This document shows positions 36,604 through 47,025 of a stretch of DNA of 64,000 nt, in pieces; the stretch's first letter is position 1, and each line of letters begins with the position of its first letter. A model generated the notes under the pieces. The model was not told where the DNA came from and searched no databases. It saw nothing but the letters and a program-made list of their open reading frames with translations. The stretch comes from Azonexus sp. (GTDB lineage: Bacteria > Pseudomonadota > Gammaproteobacteria > Burkholderiales > Rhodocyclaceae). The stretch is from assembly GCA_017983615.1 (NCBI GenBank), contig JAGOBB010000002.1:62001-126000 (forward strand). The letters run 5' to 3'. The position numbers and the translations under genes were made by a program.

Positions 36604-39477
36604 ATGAACCGCCGGCTGCTGCTGTTCATGACCGGCCTGCTCGTCTTCGGGCTGGTCCTGGAGGCGTATGTTGCCGAACGCATCAGCGACGAGCAGCATG
36701 CTACGGCCTTGCGTGCCCAGGTCCAGAACGATCTGGCGCGGTTCCGCAATGCGCTGGAAGGCAACCTCAACAGCAATATCCAGTTGGCGCGCGGCTTGGT
36801 CGGGGTGGTCGCACTGCAGCCCGACCTTGGCCAGGAAGGCTTCGCGCTGGCTGCCCGCCCTCTGTTTGATGACAGTACGCAACTACGCAACATCGCCGTG
36901 GCGCCCGATCTGGTGATTCGGATGGTTTATCCGGTGCGTGGCAACGAAAAGGCAATCAACCTCGATTACCGCTCGGTACCGGCGCAGCTTGCCGCCGTCG
37001 AGCAGGCGCGGGATAGTCGCCGGATCGTGCTGGCCGGGCCGCTCAATCTGGTTCAGGGCGGTGTTGGCCTGGTGGCGCGCCTGCCGGTCTATCTGCCGGA
37101 CCGCCGTGGGCAGGAGTATTTCTGGGGAGTGATCAGCGCCGTCATCGATGCTGAGAAGCTGTTTGTCACGAGCGGCTTGCGCGATGCTCACCTACCCATC
37201 GACATTGCCATCCGTGGGACGAATGGGAAGGGGTCTGCCGGCGAAGTGTTTTTCGGGCGGCCGGCGCTGTTTGACGATGCGCCGGTGCTGGCCGATATCC
37301 AGTTGCCGCAGGGCACGTGGCAGATGGCGGCGACGCCGCGCGGCGGCTGGGGCGGTGCCCCGGAAAGCCGCTGGCTGCTGCGCCTGGGCATGGCGGTGGT
37401 TGCACTGCTGGTGATGGGTACCTTTGTCGCGCTCTGGCGTGCCCTGAACCAGGCGTCGCAGGCCTGGCGGCGGGCCGATGCGGCGGGGCGGCAATTATCT
37501 GCGACGCTGGAAAATACGCCGGATGTCGCGGTTCAATGGTTCGATGCCGAGGGCAGGGTCATCTACTGGAACCGCGCTTCTGAGCGCCTCTATGGCTGGA
37601 CGGCAGCCGAGGCAGCGGGCAAGACACTGGACAAGCTTTTGTTTTCGCGCCAGCAGGCGGCAGATTTTCGCCGTGTTCTGGAGCAGATCGCCGCCACCGG
37701 CGAGCCGGTCGGGCCGGTCGAATACGCCGTCCGGACACGCGGCGAAGAGGCGCGCTGGATCGACGCGAGCATGTTTTCGATACCCGGCGACAGTCCGGGC
37801 GAGTTGATTTTTGTCTGCATGGATGTCGACATCACCGAGCGCAAGCTGGCGCAGAAGGAGCTGGCCGAATTCAACCGGGATTTCGAGACCTTCCTGAACC
37901 AGACCACCGATTTTGTCTATTTCAAGGATGCCAACAGCCGCTTCCGTTTTTGCAGCCAGACGATGGCCGACATCACCGGCCACCGGCACTGGCGCGACCT
38001 GATCGGCAAGCACGACCGCGACATCTTCCCGGCCGAAACGGCCCGGCTTTACGAAGAGGCCGAATACCCGGTCTTTGCCGAGGGAAGGCCGCTGCTTGGC
38101 TACATCGAGAAATACTTCGATGCCGCTGGCCAGGTTGGTTACGTGGAAACCAGCAAGTGGCCGCTGTTCGACGAAAGCAACAAGGCGGTCGGGCTGTTCG
38201 GAATTAGCCGCGACATTACCGAGCGCATGCGTAACCTGGAGGAATTGCGGCGCTATCGCCAGCACCTGGAGGAACTGGTCGCCAGTCGAACCGAAGAACT
38301 GGCGCAGGCCAAGGAAGCTGCCGAGGCGGCCAACGTCGCCAAGAGCGCCTTCCTGGCCAACATGTCGCACGAGATACGCACGCCGCTCAACGCCATCACC
38401 GGCATGGCTCATCTGATCCGCCGCGCCGGCCTGGCCGGCGAGCAGTTGGCACGGCTCGAACGGCTGGAACTGGCCGGCGAGCATTTGCTGGAAATTATCA
38501 ATGCCATTCTCTACCTGTCGAAGATCGAAGCCGGCAAGTTCAGCTTCGAGGAGGTGCCGCTGCGGGTCGAGACCATCGTCGCCAATGTTGCCGCTATCCT
38601 GCGCGACCGTGCCCAGGCCAAGGGGCTGGACCTTGTCGTCGAGGCCGGCGACCTGCCGGAGACCTTGCTCGGCGATTCAACGCGCCTGCAGCAGGCCTTG
38701 CTCAACTACGCCACCAACGCGATCAAGTTCACCGAGACCGGTCGTGTTGTCCTGAGCGTCGGCCGGGTCGACGAGAACGCCGAGGGGGTGCTGCTGCGCT
38801 TCTCGGTGGTGGATACCGGCATCGGCATCGCACCCGAACATCTGGCCAGGCTGTTTAACGCCTTCGAGCAGGCCGACAACACGATCACCCGCCGCTATGG
38901 CGGCACCGGTCTGGGCCTGGCGATTACCCGCAAGCTGGCCGGCCTGATGGGCGGCGATGCCGGTGCGATCAGTACGCCTGGGCAGGGCAGCACCTTCTGG
39001 CTGAATGTGCGCCTGCCGCGCGCGCCGGGCGGCGAAACGGCGGTTGGCGATGCGCTGACCGATATCGCCGATGCTGCGGAAATCATTCGCCGCGACTACG
39101 CGGGGCGCACCGTCCTGCTCGTCGAAGATGAAATGATCAACCGCGAGGTGGCGCTGGCCATGCTGGACGAGGTCGGACTGGTTGTCGATGTTGCCGAGGA
39201 CGGCGAGTTCGCGGTGGAAATGGTCAGCCGGAATGACTACGACCTGATCCTGATGGACATGCAGATGCCGCGCATGGATGGTCTGACGGCAACCCGCCGG
39301 ATTCGCGAACTGCCCGGCAAGGCGCTGATGCCTATCGTGGCGGTCACCGCCAATGCCTTCGCCGAGGACAAGGCGCGCTGCATCGAGGCCGGGATGAGCG
39401 ATTTCATCGCCAAGCCGGTCGATCCGCTGGCCTTGTACGCGGTCGTGCTCAGGGGGCTGGCCGGGGCGGGACGCTGA
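36604..39477 (+). CDS. Hybrid sensor histidine kinase (CHASE-like, PAS-PAS-HisKA-HATPase-REC)
   Basis: A 957-residue membrane kinase. A first span (about 5-20) and a second (about 260-280) flank a CHASE-like periplasmic sensor. Two PAS domains follow, then HisKA with H589 in [11 protein letters not shown], an ATPase domain with [14 protein letters not shown], and a receiver with D885 in LILMDMQMP. There is no HPt domain, so it needs one in trans; the HPt protein at 63.2 kb is a candidate but far away. AAGGGA before ATG 36604 supports the start. Confidence 0.92.
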   Translation: MNRRLLLFMTGLLVFGLVLEAYVAERISDEQHATALRAQVQNDLARFRNALEGNLNSNIQLARGLVGVVALQPDLGQEGFALAARPLFDDSTQLRNIAVAPDLVIRMVYPVRGNEKAINLDYRSVPAQLAAVEQARDSRRIVLAGPLNLVQGGVGLVARLPVYLPDRRGQEYFWGVISAVIDAEKLFVTSGLRDAHLPIDIAIRGTNGKGSAGEVFFGRPALFDDAPVLADIQLPQGTWQMAATPRGGWGGAPESRWLLRLGMAVVALLVMGTFVALWRALNQASQAWRRADAAGRQLSATLENTPDVAVQWFDAEGRVIYWNRASERLYGWTAAEAAGKTLDKLLFSRQQAADFRRVLEQIAATGEPVGPVEYAVRTRGEEARWIDASMFSIPGDSPGELIFVCMDVDITERKLAQKELAEFNRDFETFLNQTTDFVYFKDANSRFRFCSQTMADITGHRHWRDLIGKHDRDIFPAETARLYEEAEYPVFAEGRPLLGYIEKYFDAAGQVGYVETSKWPLFDESNKAVGLFGISRDITERMRNLEELRRYRQHLEELVASRTEELAQAKEAAEAANVAKSAFLANMSHEIRTPLNAITGMAHLIRRAGLAGEQLARLERLELAGEHLLEIINAILYLSKIEAGKFSFEEVPLRVETIVANVAAILRDRAQAKGLDLVVEAGDLPETLLGDSTRLQQALLNYATNAIKFTETGRVVLSVGRVDENAEGVLLRFSVVDTGIGIAPEHLARLFNAFEQADNTITRRYGGTGLGLAITRKLAGLMGGDAGAISTPGQGSTFWLNVRLPRAPGGETAVGDALTDIADAAEIIRRDYAGRTVLLVEDEMINREVALAMLDEVGLVVDVAEDGEFAVEMVSRNDYDLILMDMQMPRMDGLTATRRIRELPGKALMPIVAVTANAFAEDKARCIEAGMSDFIAKPVDPLALYAVVLRGLAGAGR

Positions 39478-39510
39478 GCAGCCCTGTCGCCGGAACTTTC
39501 CGGCCGCAGC

Positions 39511-39553
39511 TATTTTGATTTTTGCCCTTTTTTGCGGCCGACCGTAGCATTTG
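39511..39553 (+). repeat. Dispersed uptake-signal-like repeat, copy H
   Basis: TATTTTGATTTTTGCCC, T6, GCGGCCG and core GACCGTAGCATTTG, starting 34 bases after the kinase stop codon, in sense orientation. Confidence 0.92.
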
Positions 39554-39600
39554 CAATGCCGGCCCTGCTCATTGACCGGATGGCGCCGGCAAGACCCGGA

Positions 39601-39975
39601 TCAGCCTGCTGAGGCAGGTGGCCGGACGTCGATCAGGTGATGAAAGGCCTCATGGACATCGAAGAAGGCAGCGTCCACCTCGGCCGGTTTGCCTTTACAG
39701 GTGGATTGCAGGCGGTGGATGGCGGCGACCAGCGCCGTCGCGTCGGCCGAGCGGATCTCCGCGGCACCCTTTGCGAGCTCGCCGGCCTTGGTACAGGCGT
39801 TCCGGGTGCGCGCCTTGCCCGGACGGGCATGCCAGAGCGGAGCGAGCAGAGAATGAAAGGCGTCAACGTCCGGCGCGAAATGCGGATGCGCGTGCCCATG
39901 TTCGTCGGCAATGGCAGCGCCGATCCAGAAAGCCGTGGTGACGACGAGTAGCGTTGTTGCAAATGGTTTGGCCAT
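39601..39975 (-). CDS. Hypothetical secreted protein
   Basis: A 124-residue protein with a signal peptide ending near IGAAIA. The mature part is His- and Ala-rich at its start (DEHGHAHPHFAP), then helical with two cysteines (NACTKAG and STCKGK), and ends in FDVHEAFHHLIDVRPP. AGGA before ATG 39975 supports the start. The spacing of His and Cys suggests a small helical bundle that could bind metal or heme, but there is no CxxCH. Converges on the kinase gene. Confidence 0.6.
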   Translation of the reverse strand: MAKPFATTLLVVTTAFWIGAAIADEHGHAHPHFAPDVDAFHSLLAPLWHARPGKARTRNACTKAGELAKGAAEIRSADATALVAAIHRLQSTCKGKPAEVDAAFFDVHEAFHHLIDVRPPASAG

Positions 39976-40267
39976 GATTTTCCTTGCTGCGTACAAATCC
40001 GACGATCTCGGGGAGGTTGAGGCGGCATTGTAGGGCCTTGCGCGTGTAGCAGTAGCGGCGATGCCGTTGGGGAAAAGCGGGGGAAATCACCCGCTGGGTT
40101 TGGGTTTATGCCCCGCTTGCGCGAAGGGATGTTCGAAATTGAATCCAAGTGACTGATTTCATGGGGTGACATGGCGTGGCACGGCTGATGCTGAATAACG
40201 CTCAAGCCTGTATGCGGCTTTTTCGCCCGAAGACAGGTAGGTAGTCATCGATAAAGAGGTCAATCAA

Positions 40268-40624
40268 ATGACGAAAATCCTGGTCTTGATGTTATTGCTT
40301 GGATTGGCTGGCGCGTCGGCCGCCCACGAAATCCGGAGTCAGGCGTCGGCCAGCCTGCTCGGGCTGGGCCAGATGGCCAAATTGCAGGCGCAGAAAAACT
40401 GTGCTGATCGGTCGGGCCGTGATCAGAGTTTGTGCGAAGCAGAGCAGATTCGCTCCCTGGCCGAAACGGCGGCATCGCTGCCGGCCCTTCGCCCCGCCCG
40501 GCTGTCGCCGGCAGAGTTTGCGACTTTGATTGAGGCAACTGCCGGCATGAGTGATCCCGGCGGGCGGCGAATGAGTTCAGCCGGTGCAAGCCAAGGCATC
40601 GATTGCCGGGTAAACGTCTGCTAA
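40268..40624 (+). CDS. Hypothetical small secreted protein
   Basis: A 118-residue protein with a signal peptide (MTKILVLMLLLGLAGASAAHE). The mature chain has four cysteines, including one in KNCADRSGRDQSLCEAE and two at the very end (DCRVNVC). The first pair looks like a helical hairpin disulfide. AAGAGG before ATG 40268 supports the start. No recognised family. The 292-base spacer upstream, shared with the divergent small gene, holds no feature I can support. Confidence 0.6.
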   Translation: MTKILVLMLLLGLAGASAAHEIRSQASASLLGLGQMAKLQAQKNCADRSGRDQSLCEAEQIRSLAETAASLPALRPARLSPAEFATLIEATAGMSDPGGRRMSSAGASQGIDCRVNVC

Positions 40625-40650
40625 CTGTTTGGCTTTTGCCGAATGCAGGG

Positions 40651-40719
40651 TTTCGGTTTTTGCCTGTTTTTGGCACCGACCCTGGGGCCAGCCTTTGATT
40701 CTATGGTCGTAGCATTTGG
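40651..40719 (+). repeat. Dispersed uptake-signal-like repeat, copy I (split)
   Basis: The A/T tracts and GGCACCGACC lie at 40651-40682; TCGTAGCATTTGG is at 40707-40719, after a 24-base interruption. It starts 26 bases after a stop codon. Confidence 0.65.
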
Positions 40720-40767
40720 CAGTCCGGTGTGGCCGGGCAGGCAGTGCCTTCAACCCGGCCGACGCCA

Positions 40768-42486
40768 CTAATGGACTTTACGGTATTCGCCGAGCAGGCG
40801 CTGGTGCAGGTCGCAGCCGGCGAGGTCGAGGCACGGTGAGACCAGCCCGAAGAAGCGCACTTCGCCGTCGATCAGGTCACTTGCCAGGTCCAGCGTTTCC
40901 TCGCCGTAGAGGCTGACCAGGGCGTCTTCGAAGGCATTCGGATCTTCCATGTCGAGCAGCGTGGCGATGCAGCGATAGACGCGGCGGCGGCTGGCGTCGA
41001 GCTGTTCGAACTGGCGCACCCATTCGCAGCCTTCGAGGGTGGCGTCGGTGTCGCCGACGGCCAGGGCCAGCAGGGTCTTGAGTTCGCCAATACGGAGGTC
41101 TGCCCACAGCGAGGCGGGGTCCGGGGCGAGGCCGATCAGCGCGGCAACCGGGCGTTCGTCGGCGATGTTCAGTTCGTTCAGGGTATCGAGCAGCTGGCCG
41201 CACTGGTCGTCGTCGAGTTCGGCCAGATTCAGGATGGCCGGGCGGACGGCGGCACCGTTGCTGTTGTTTTCCCATTCCAGGTCGTCGATTGGGTAGATCT
41301 CGGACATGCCGGGGACCAGGATGCGGCAGGCGTAGACGCCGAGGTGATCGAAGTCGGCGACGTAGATGTCGTGCCCGTCGGCATGGATGCGTGCGGTGAG
41401 CCATGCGTAGTCGTCGGCGGTCTTGCCGTTTTCGATGTCGTTGAAGTTCCAGTCGACGAAGTCGAAGTCCGGCGTATCGCCAAAGAAGTCCCAGTGAACG
41501 ATGCCGCTGGAGTCGACGAAATGGATTTCGAGGTTTGGCGCGGTCGCCACTTCGTCGAGGTCGAAGCCGGGCGGCGGGAAGCCGTCGAGGGCTTCGAGGG
41601 CGCGGCCCTGGAGCAGCTCGGTCAGGGCGCGCTCAAGGGCGATTTCGAAGCGCGGATGCGCCCCGAAGCTGGCGAAGACACCCTGGTCGCGCGGGTTGAG
41701 CAAGGCCACACACATCACCGGGTAGTGGCCGCCCAGCGAGGCGTCCTTGACCAGGATGCCGAAGCCGGCGTCGCGCAGGCCCTGGAGGCCGGCGGCGATG
41801 GTCGGGTAGCGCGCGATGACGTCATCCGGGACGTCGGGTAGGCACAAACCCTCGGCGATGACCTTGAACTTGATGTGGCGTTCGAGGATTTCCGACAACG
41901 CCTGGGCGCGTGCCTCGGTCGGCGTGTTGCCGGCCGCCATGCCGTTGCTGACGTAGAGGTTGCCGACGATGTTAACCGGAAAGAAGACCCCGGCGCCATC
42001 GCGTTGGCGGACGTAGGGAATGGCGCAGATGCCGCGTTCGTAGTGGCCGGTGTTCATGTCGATCAGCGCTTCGGCCGGGATGCTGCCTTCCGGGTTGTAG
42101 AAGGCCTGCAACTCCGGGGTCAGCAGTTCGACCGGCCAGTCGGCGCCGGTGACCGGGAACCAGCGCTCGCGCGGGTAGTGGGCGAATTCGCCGTTGGCGA
42201 TGGTGTCGCCGAGGTAGTAATGGTTCCAGAAATAGTTGCACGACAGGCGCTCGAAGAACTCGCCCAGCGCGCTGGCGAGAGCGGCCAGCCTGCCGGCGCC
42301 CTTGCCGTTGGTGAACATCAGCGGGCAGGCGCGGTTGCGAACATGCACCGACCAGACATTTTCAACCGGATTGAGCCATGAGTATTCCTCGATGTCGAAA
42401 CCGCGCTCGGCTAGCCTGGCCTGCATCGTGGCGATGGAGTGCTCTAGCGAGGCGTCTTTGCCCGGGATGAAGTGTTCGTTTTGCAT
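40768..42486 (-). CDS. ycaO: YcaO family protein (E. coli YcaO type)
   Basis: A 572-residue YcaO-fold ATP-dependent enzyme related to azoline-forming cyclodehydratases. Its opening FIPGKDASLEHSIATMQARL and the segments NVWSVHVRNRACPLMFTNGKGAGRLAALASALGEFFERLS closely match E. coli YcaO, which is linked to S12 beta-methylthiolation and has no known peptide substrate. The C-terminal half is the extra acidic domain of that subfamily. AGGA seven bases before ATG 42486 sets the start. There is no precursor peptide or dehydrogenase nearby, so it is not a RiPP cluster. Confidence 0.9.
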   Translation of the reverse strand: MQNEHFIPGKDASLEHSIATMQARLAERGFDIEEYSWLNPVENVWSVHVRNRACPLMFTNGKGAGRLAALASALGEFFERLSCNYFWNHYYLGDTIANGEFAHYPRERWFPVTGADWPVELLTPELQAFYNPEGSIPAEALIDMNTGHYERGICAIPYVRQRDGAGVFFPVNIVGNLYVSNGMAAGNTPTEARAQALSEILERHIKFKVIAEGLCLPDVPDDVIARYPTIAAGLQGLRDAGFGILVKDASLGGHYPVMCVALLNPRDQGVFASFGAHPRFEIALERALTELLQGRALEALDGFPPPGFDLDEVATAPNLEIHFVDSSGIVHWDFFGDTPDFDFVDWNFNDIENGKTADDYAWLTARIHADGHDIYVADFDHLGVYACRILVPGMSEIYPIDDLEWENNSNGAAVRPAILNLAELDDDQCGQLLDTLNELNIADERPVAALIGLAPDPASLWADLRIGELKTLLALAVGDTDATLEGCEWVRQFEQLDASRRRVYRCIATLLDMEDPNAFEDALVSLYGEETLDLASDLIDGEVRFFGLVSPCLDLAGCDLHQRLLGEYRKVH

Positions 42487-42946
42487 CGGGCGTCCTGCCA
42501 TGAGAGTGAGCCGCGGAGTGTACGCCAAGGGGGCGGAATGCCTTAGTGAATTCGTTCCTTCGCGGGGTCGGGATGGTCAGCACCGAAACACGGAATAGGC
42601 CATGGCCAAAAGGCTGGCGCCGAACGCTACGGTCGCCTCGAAAAAAAGGCAATTTTCGAAATCTGGCTGGCGAGCCAGTGCAAACGTCTCTCTTCCCAAA
42701 ATTGAGATGGCGCTCTTGGAATTGAGCACAGTCTGCTTGCGGAAAAGGCCTGGTATTCTTATTCAAGCGATTGTTTATTAATTGTTTTATTGGCTTAAAG
42801 ATCAGCGGCACGATGCTTGCGTTCCGACTGGAGAACTACGCGTTGAAGCGATACAGTCGGTCCGCAATGCGTGCCAAATCGATCGGCTATTCGATCTCGG
42901 GGCGAGAGGGCGCAGTTTCAGCGGGGACTTCAGTGAGCGTGATCAG
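42487..42946. other. 460-base divergent spacer
   Basis: The stretch between ycaO and the heme-sensing GGDEF gene. It holds repeat copy J at 42621-42663 and an AT-rich tract at about 42755-42795 that could contain promoters. An in-frame upstream extension of the GGDEF gene to 42782 is open but encodes no recognisable sequence. I see nothing else. Confidence 0.5.
42621..42663 (-). repeat. Dispersed uptake-signal-like repeat, copy J
   Basis: On the plus strand: CGAACGCTACGGTCG (one core change), A7, GGC, AATTTTCGAAAT. Intergenic. Confidence 0.82.
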
Positions 42947-45109
42947 ATGAATCCGGTTCGTAGCATCAAAAGCCTGTTGCTGGTGGCGGGATTTGTGTTT
43001 TCTCTGGTCATGGTGGTGGTGACGGGCCTGATCGTGTCGCGGATCTACGAGAAATCTGTCCGCGAAGATGCTGCCCAGTCTGCCGACAGTTTTGCAGCGC
43101 TGACTTTCAATGCGATGTTCGAGCTGATGAGCACCGGCTGGAACCGGCAACAGCTCGAAGGCTACCTTGGGGCCATCCAGAAGTCAGTCGACGACACGCC
43201 CCGCCGGATCGACATTTACCGCGGCCCGAGGGTCAGCGCCTTGTTTGGTGAAGTGGCGCAAAAGCCGTTCGATGTGGCCGTAGCCCGTGGCTTTGCTGAA
43301 GGGCTGCCGGTACGAGAGGACATTGGCGATGTCGTCCGGGTTATCCGGCCGCTTGCGGCTACCGAGGTGTGCCGCGCTTGCCATACCAATGCCGCCGTCG
43401 GCGACGTTCTCGGGGTCATCGATGTCCAGGTGGATGTCGGTCGGCAGATTGCCGTGCATCGCGAACGTTTCCTCTTTGCGCTGGCCCCCATCGTTCCGCT
43501 GGCCCTGATCGCCACCCTGCTGATGGTTTCCTATATCCAGCGAAGACTGGCGACTTCGCTGGCCGGATTGGCCGACGATATCGGCACGGTGAACAAGGTT
43601 GCCGATCTGCGCGTGCTCGAATCCCGAACCGGGCGCTTCGGCTTTGCCGAGTTCAATCTGATCCAGCATGAAATCGGGCAGCTCACCGAGCGCATCCGCA
43701 GCATCGCAGTCGACAAGGAGATGCTCGAGTTCGAGATCCGGCTGCTTGAGAAATTCGTCCTTACGTCGGAAGTGGTCAAGGACTGGCGTGAGTACGTGAA
43801 GCGCCTGATGGTGGAGATCGATACCATCATGCCGGCCTACGCGATGTTCTCGATCTTCAAGACCGGCGAAGGCAGCTATGATCTGGAGGTCTTCTGGCGC
43901 TACAGCCCGACCGAGCAAACCAAACGCTGCTTCGAAGGCTGCATGCGGGCTGTGCTGCCCGCCACGCCTTATTTCACGAGTGGCTGTGCGGTGCGTGTCG
44001 CGCACAACGTGGCTGACCGCTCCGTCGAATTGCCGGAACTGTCGATGGCAGACATCGAGGTCAAGGTGAAGTCACTGCTCGTCGATATCCCGAAGATCGG
44101 TGGCATCGTCGGCATTGGCATGCAGCCGCAGGACGCGCAGGAGCCCAGCCGTTTGCTGGCGGTGCAAAGTATCCTCGCCACCCTGCTCAACGTCGTCGGT
44201 TCCGTCAAGGCGATTGACAAGTACACCAAGGAACTTGAGTACCACGCCACGCGCGATCCCCTGACCAATCTGTATAACCAGCGGGTTTTCTGGGAACTGA
44301 TCGATAGCGAGGTCAATCGCTCGGCGCGCCAGGGCAACAAATTTTCGATCCTTGTTATCGATGCCGACAACTTCAAGTCGGTCAACGATTCCTATGGCCA
44401 CGGCGTCGGCGATCTCTTTCTGCAGAAGATGGCCGACGGCATCCGCCAGGCCATCCGCGACGATGACCTGCTTTCGCGCTACGGCGGCGACGAGTTCGTC
44501 GCCATCCTGCCAGATAGCGACCAGGCGACGGCTCACCGGGTGGCCCGCCGGATCATCTATGCGCTGTCTGAGGTATGCATGCTTGGGCCTGACGGCGCCC
44601 GCATCACGACTTCGGTGTCGGTTGGCATGTCGACCTATCCCGACCATGCGCTCAGCAGCCGCAATCTCTTCCTGTTTGCCGACAACATGATGTACCGCGC
44701 GAAGGCGGAGGGTAAAAACCGGGTGATCGTGCCCACAGCCGAAGATGTCATCGAAGTCTTCCGTACCCTTGGCGAGAAGAGCATGCTGGTTCTCGACGCC
44801 ATTGAGCGGCGGGCCGTTGTCCCCTTCTACCAATCGATTCTCAACGCGCAGACTGGCGAGGTGGAGGCAGTGGAGGTGCTGTCGCGCATCCGCCTGGAAG
44901 ACGGCAGCTACATGGCGGCCGACCACTATGTCGAGATCGCCGAGAAAATGGGTGTCATGCACCGGCTTGATTTCATCCAGCTGGAAAAGGCGCTCACCGC
45001 CGTCGAGGAGTGCGGCTATGCCGGCTACCTGTTCATCAACCTGTCGCCCAGGGCACTGGTCCTGCATGACTTTATGGACGAAACCCGCCGAATTGTCAGC
45101 CGGTTCTAG
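42947..45109 (+). CDS. Heme-containing periplasmic sensor-GGDEF protein, EAL domain cut by amber codon
   Basis: 720 residues before an in-frame TAG. A first membrane span (about 8-30) and a second (about 168-190) bracket a periplasmic domain with a covalent heme site CRACH at 142-146 (DUF3365-like sensor). A cytoplasmic GAF-like region, a GGDEF domain (RYGGDEFVAIL, I-site RDDD) and the first half of an EAL domain follow (VVPFYQSILNAQTGEVEAVEVLSRIR). The frame continues after the TAG with the rest of EAL. The GGDEF half should still work. ATG 42947 is chosen because the first span begins there. Confidence 0.85.
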   Translation: MNPVRSIKSLLLVAGFVFSLVMVVVTGLIVSRIYEKSVREDAAQSADSFAALTFNAMFELMSTGWNRQQLEGYLGAIQKSVDDTPRRIDIYRGPRVSALFGEVAQKPFDVAVARGFAEGLPVREDIGDVVRVIRPLAATEVCRACHTNAAVGDVLGVIDVQVDVGRQIAVHRERFLFALAPIVPLALIATLLMVSYIQRRLATSLAGLADDIGTVNKVADLRVLESRTGRFGFAEFNLIQHEIGQLTERIRSIAVDKEMLEFEIRLLEKFVLTSEVVKDWREYVKRLMVEIDTIMPAYAMFSIFKTGEGSYDLEVFWRYSPTEQTKRCFEGCMRAVLPATPYFTSGCAVRVAHNVADRSVELPELSMADIEVKVKSLLVDIPKIGGIVGIGMQPQDAQEPSRLLAVQSILATLLNVVGSVKAIDKYTKELEYHATRDPLTNLYNQRVFWELIDSEVNRSARQGNKFSILVIDADNFKSVNDSYGHGVGDLFLQKMADGIRQAIRDDDLLSRYGGDEFVAILPDSDQATAHRVARRIIYALSEVCMLGPDGARITTSVSVGMSTYPDHALSSRNLFLFADNMMYRAKAEGKNRVIVPTAEDVIEVFRTLGEKSMLVLDAIERRAVVPFYQSILNAQTGEVEAVEVLSRIRLEDGSYMAADHYVEIAEKMGVMHRLDFIQLEKALTAVEECGYAGYLFINLSPRALVLHDFMDETRRIVSRF

Positions 45110-45544
45110 ATCGATCGTTCGCGGCTGGTGTTCGAAATTACCGAGCGGGAGACGATCAAGAACACGGCCTTGCTCGACCGATTTGTTGCCGACCTGCGCG
45201 CCGAGGGTTTCAAGCTGGCGATCGACGATTTTGGATCAGGTTTCTCGTCGTTCCATTACATCAAACGCTTCCCGATCGATTTTCTGAAGATAGAAGGCGA
45301 CTTCATTCGCGGCTTGCGCAACGACGAAAAGGATAGAACGCTGGTGCGCAGCATCGTCAGCCTGGCCCAGGAACTGGGTATCCGTACGGTTGCCGAATAC
45401 GTCGAAGACCAGGCGGTGCTCGACCAGGTGTTTGCCCATGCAATCGACCTTGCCCAGGGTTACCACCTCTGTCGCCCCACTAACTCCCTCCAGCAAGCCA
45501 TGGAGGCGAAATTGGCACCCCGGTCCAGGCCGGCTTTCGCCTAG
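45110..45544 (+). pseudogene. Second half of the EAL domain, in frame after the amber codon
   Basis: The same frame continues for 144 residues with intact EAL landmarks: LVFEITERE, the DDFGSGFSSFHYIKRFPIDFLKIEG block, and TVAEYVEDQAVLDQVFAHAIDLAQGYHL. It lacks its own ribosome binding site; the first possible start is GTG 45128. The break is a single codon in the normal spacing between SRF and IDRSRLVFEIT. It is either a nonsense mutation, a read-through site or a sequence error. Confidence 0.8.
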
Positions 45545-45572
45545 GCTTTCGCTGATTCAGGTTTTGCGCCCG

Positions 45573-46976
45573 TCAAGGCATCCAGAATTTCGACTGCTCG
45601 GTGACGGCGACCTTGTCGTCGGCGGTATCCGCAACGCTAAAGCGGATTGGCGATGCACCGGCGCGAATGGCGCCGGGTTCGGCGCTGACGATTGCGGTCT
45701 GGCTGCCGATCTCGCCGCCCGGGATGGTGATTTCCGTCGCGCTGCTAAGGCGGGCGCCCTCGATGCCGCCGATGCTGATCCGGAAAGTCCGCGTCTGGTC
45801 GCCGGTGTTCATGATCTGCAGTCTGTAGCTATTCTCGATGCTGCCATCGTCGGCTTCCCGCGACAGCACGTTGCGGTCCTTCAATACATTGACCTTCAAG
45901 GGGATGCGGGTGGCCAGCGACCAGGCGGTGGCGGCGGTCAGCAGCACCAGGATGGCCGTGTAGAAGATGACCCGTGGCCGCGCCGCCCGGCGGAGAATAT
46001 CCAGCGACGTGTAGTTCTTGCTCACGGCGTTTTCGGTCGAATAGCGGATCAGGCCGCGCGGGTAGTTCATCTTGTCCATGACTTGGTCGCAGGCGTCGAT
46101 GCAGGCAGCGCAGCCGATGCACTCGTTCTGCAGGCCGTTGCGGATATCGATGCCGGTCGGGCAGACCTGAACGCAGATGCTGCAATCGACACAGTCGCCA
46201 AGGCCCAGCGCACGGGGATCGGCGCCTTTGGCACGGGTTCCGCGCGATTCGCCACGGGCCGTGTCGTAGGCGATGATCAGCGTGTCTGGGTCGAACATCA
46301 CGAACTGGAAGCGGGCGTAGGGGCAGATCTGCCGGCACATCTGGTCGCGCAGGAAGCCGGCATTGCCGTAGGTCGCGAAGGCGTAGAAGACTACCCAGAA
46401 TGCCGACCAGGCGCCGGGTGTGAGGGTCGCCAGATCATGAACCAGTTCGCGGATCGGCATGAAATAGCCAACGAAGGTGATGCCGGTCCACAGCGAAAAA
46501 GCCAGCCAGGTGCCATGCTTGAGCGTCTTGATCCACAGCTTGCGCGCCGACCATGGGGCGGCATCGAGCTTGATGCGCTGCGGCCTTTCGCCTTCGATGA
46601 CTTTTTCAAACCAGAGGAAAATTTCCGTGTAGACGGTTTGCGGGCAGGTGTAGCCGCACCACAGCCGTCCGGCAATCGCCGTGAACAGGAACAGGGCGAA
46701 GGCCCCCAGGATCATCAGCAACACCAGATAAATCGTGTCCTGCGGCCAGAGGACGAGGTCGAAGAAATAGAATTTCCGGGTGTCGATGTCGAACAGGATG
46801 GCTTGGCGACCGTGCCAGGGCAACCAGCACAGGCCGTAGAAAACGATCTGGGTCAGCCAGACCGAAGCCCAGCGCCAGCGGGTGTACGGGCCGCTGATCG
46901 AGCGCGGATAAACTTTGGCACCCGGTTCGACAACGGGCTTGATTTCGATGATTTTCTTGCTTGGCGGCTTGGCCAT
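45573..46976 (-). CDS. ccoG: Cytochrome c oxidase accessory protein CcoG (RdxA/FixG)
   Basis: A 467-residue membrane iron-sulfur protein that helps mature cbb3 oxidase, probably by reducing Cu(II) for CcoN. Seen: about five spans, CGYTCPQTVY, CRQICPYARFQ, and two [4Fe-4S] ferredoxin motifs CVDCSICVQVCP and CIGCAACIDACD, then a C-terminal immunoglobulin-like FixG domain. GGAAG before ATG 46976 sets the start; an open frame reaches further but does not match the family. The ccoNOQP genes are not here. The promoter region carries an NsrR-like operator. Confidence 0.95.
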   Translation of the reverse strand: MAKPPSKKIIEIKPVVEPGAKVYPRSISGPYTRWRWASVWLTQIVFYGLCWLPWHGRQAILFDIDTRKFYFFDLVLWPQDTIYLVLLMILGAFALFLFTAIAGRLWCGYTCPQTVYTEIFLWFEKVIEGERPQRIKLDAAPWSARKLWIKTLKHGTWLAFSLWTGITFVGYFMPIRELVHDLATLTPGAWSAFWVVFYAFATYGNAGFLRDQMCRQICPYARFQFVMFDPDTLIIAYDTARGESRGTRAKGADPRALGLGDCVDCSICVQVCPTGIDIRNGLQNECIGCAACIDACDQVMDKMNYPRGLIRYSTENAVSKNYTSLDILRRAARPRVIFYTAILVLLTAATAWSLATRIPLKVNVLKDRNVLSREADDGSIENSYRLQIMNTGDQTRTFRISIGGIEGARLSSATEITIPGGEIGSQTAIVSAEPGAIRAGASPIRFSVADTADDKVAVTEQSKFWMP

Positions 46977-47025
46977 TTTTCTTCCGGGGGCGTCTCGTCG
47001 GGCAGATTGCGCCAGAGGTCGCCAT

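Noticed and set aside
36698-36706. ATGCTACGG core inside the hybrid kinase gene
   Set aside because: No downstream A-tract; not counted as a repeat copy.
40768-42486. YcaO gene as part of a RiPP (thiazole/oxazole peptide) cluster
   Set aside because: It matches the stand-alone E. coli YcaO type and has no precursor peptide, dehydrogenase or transporter beside it.
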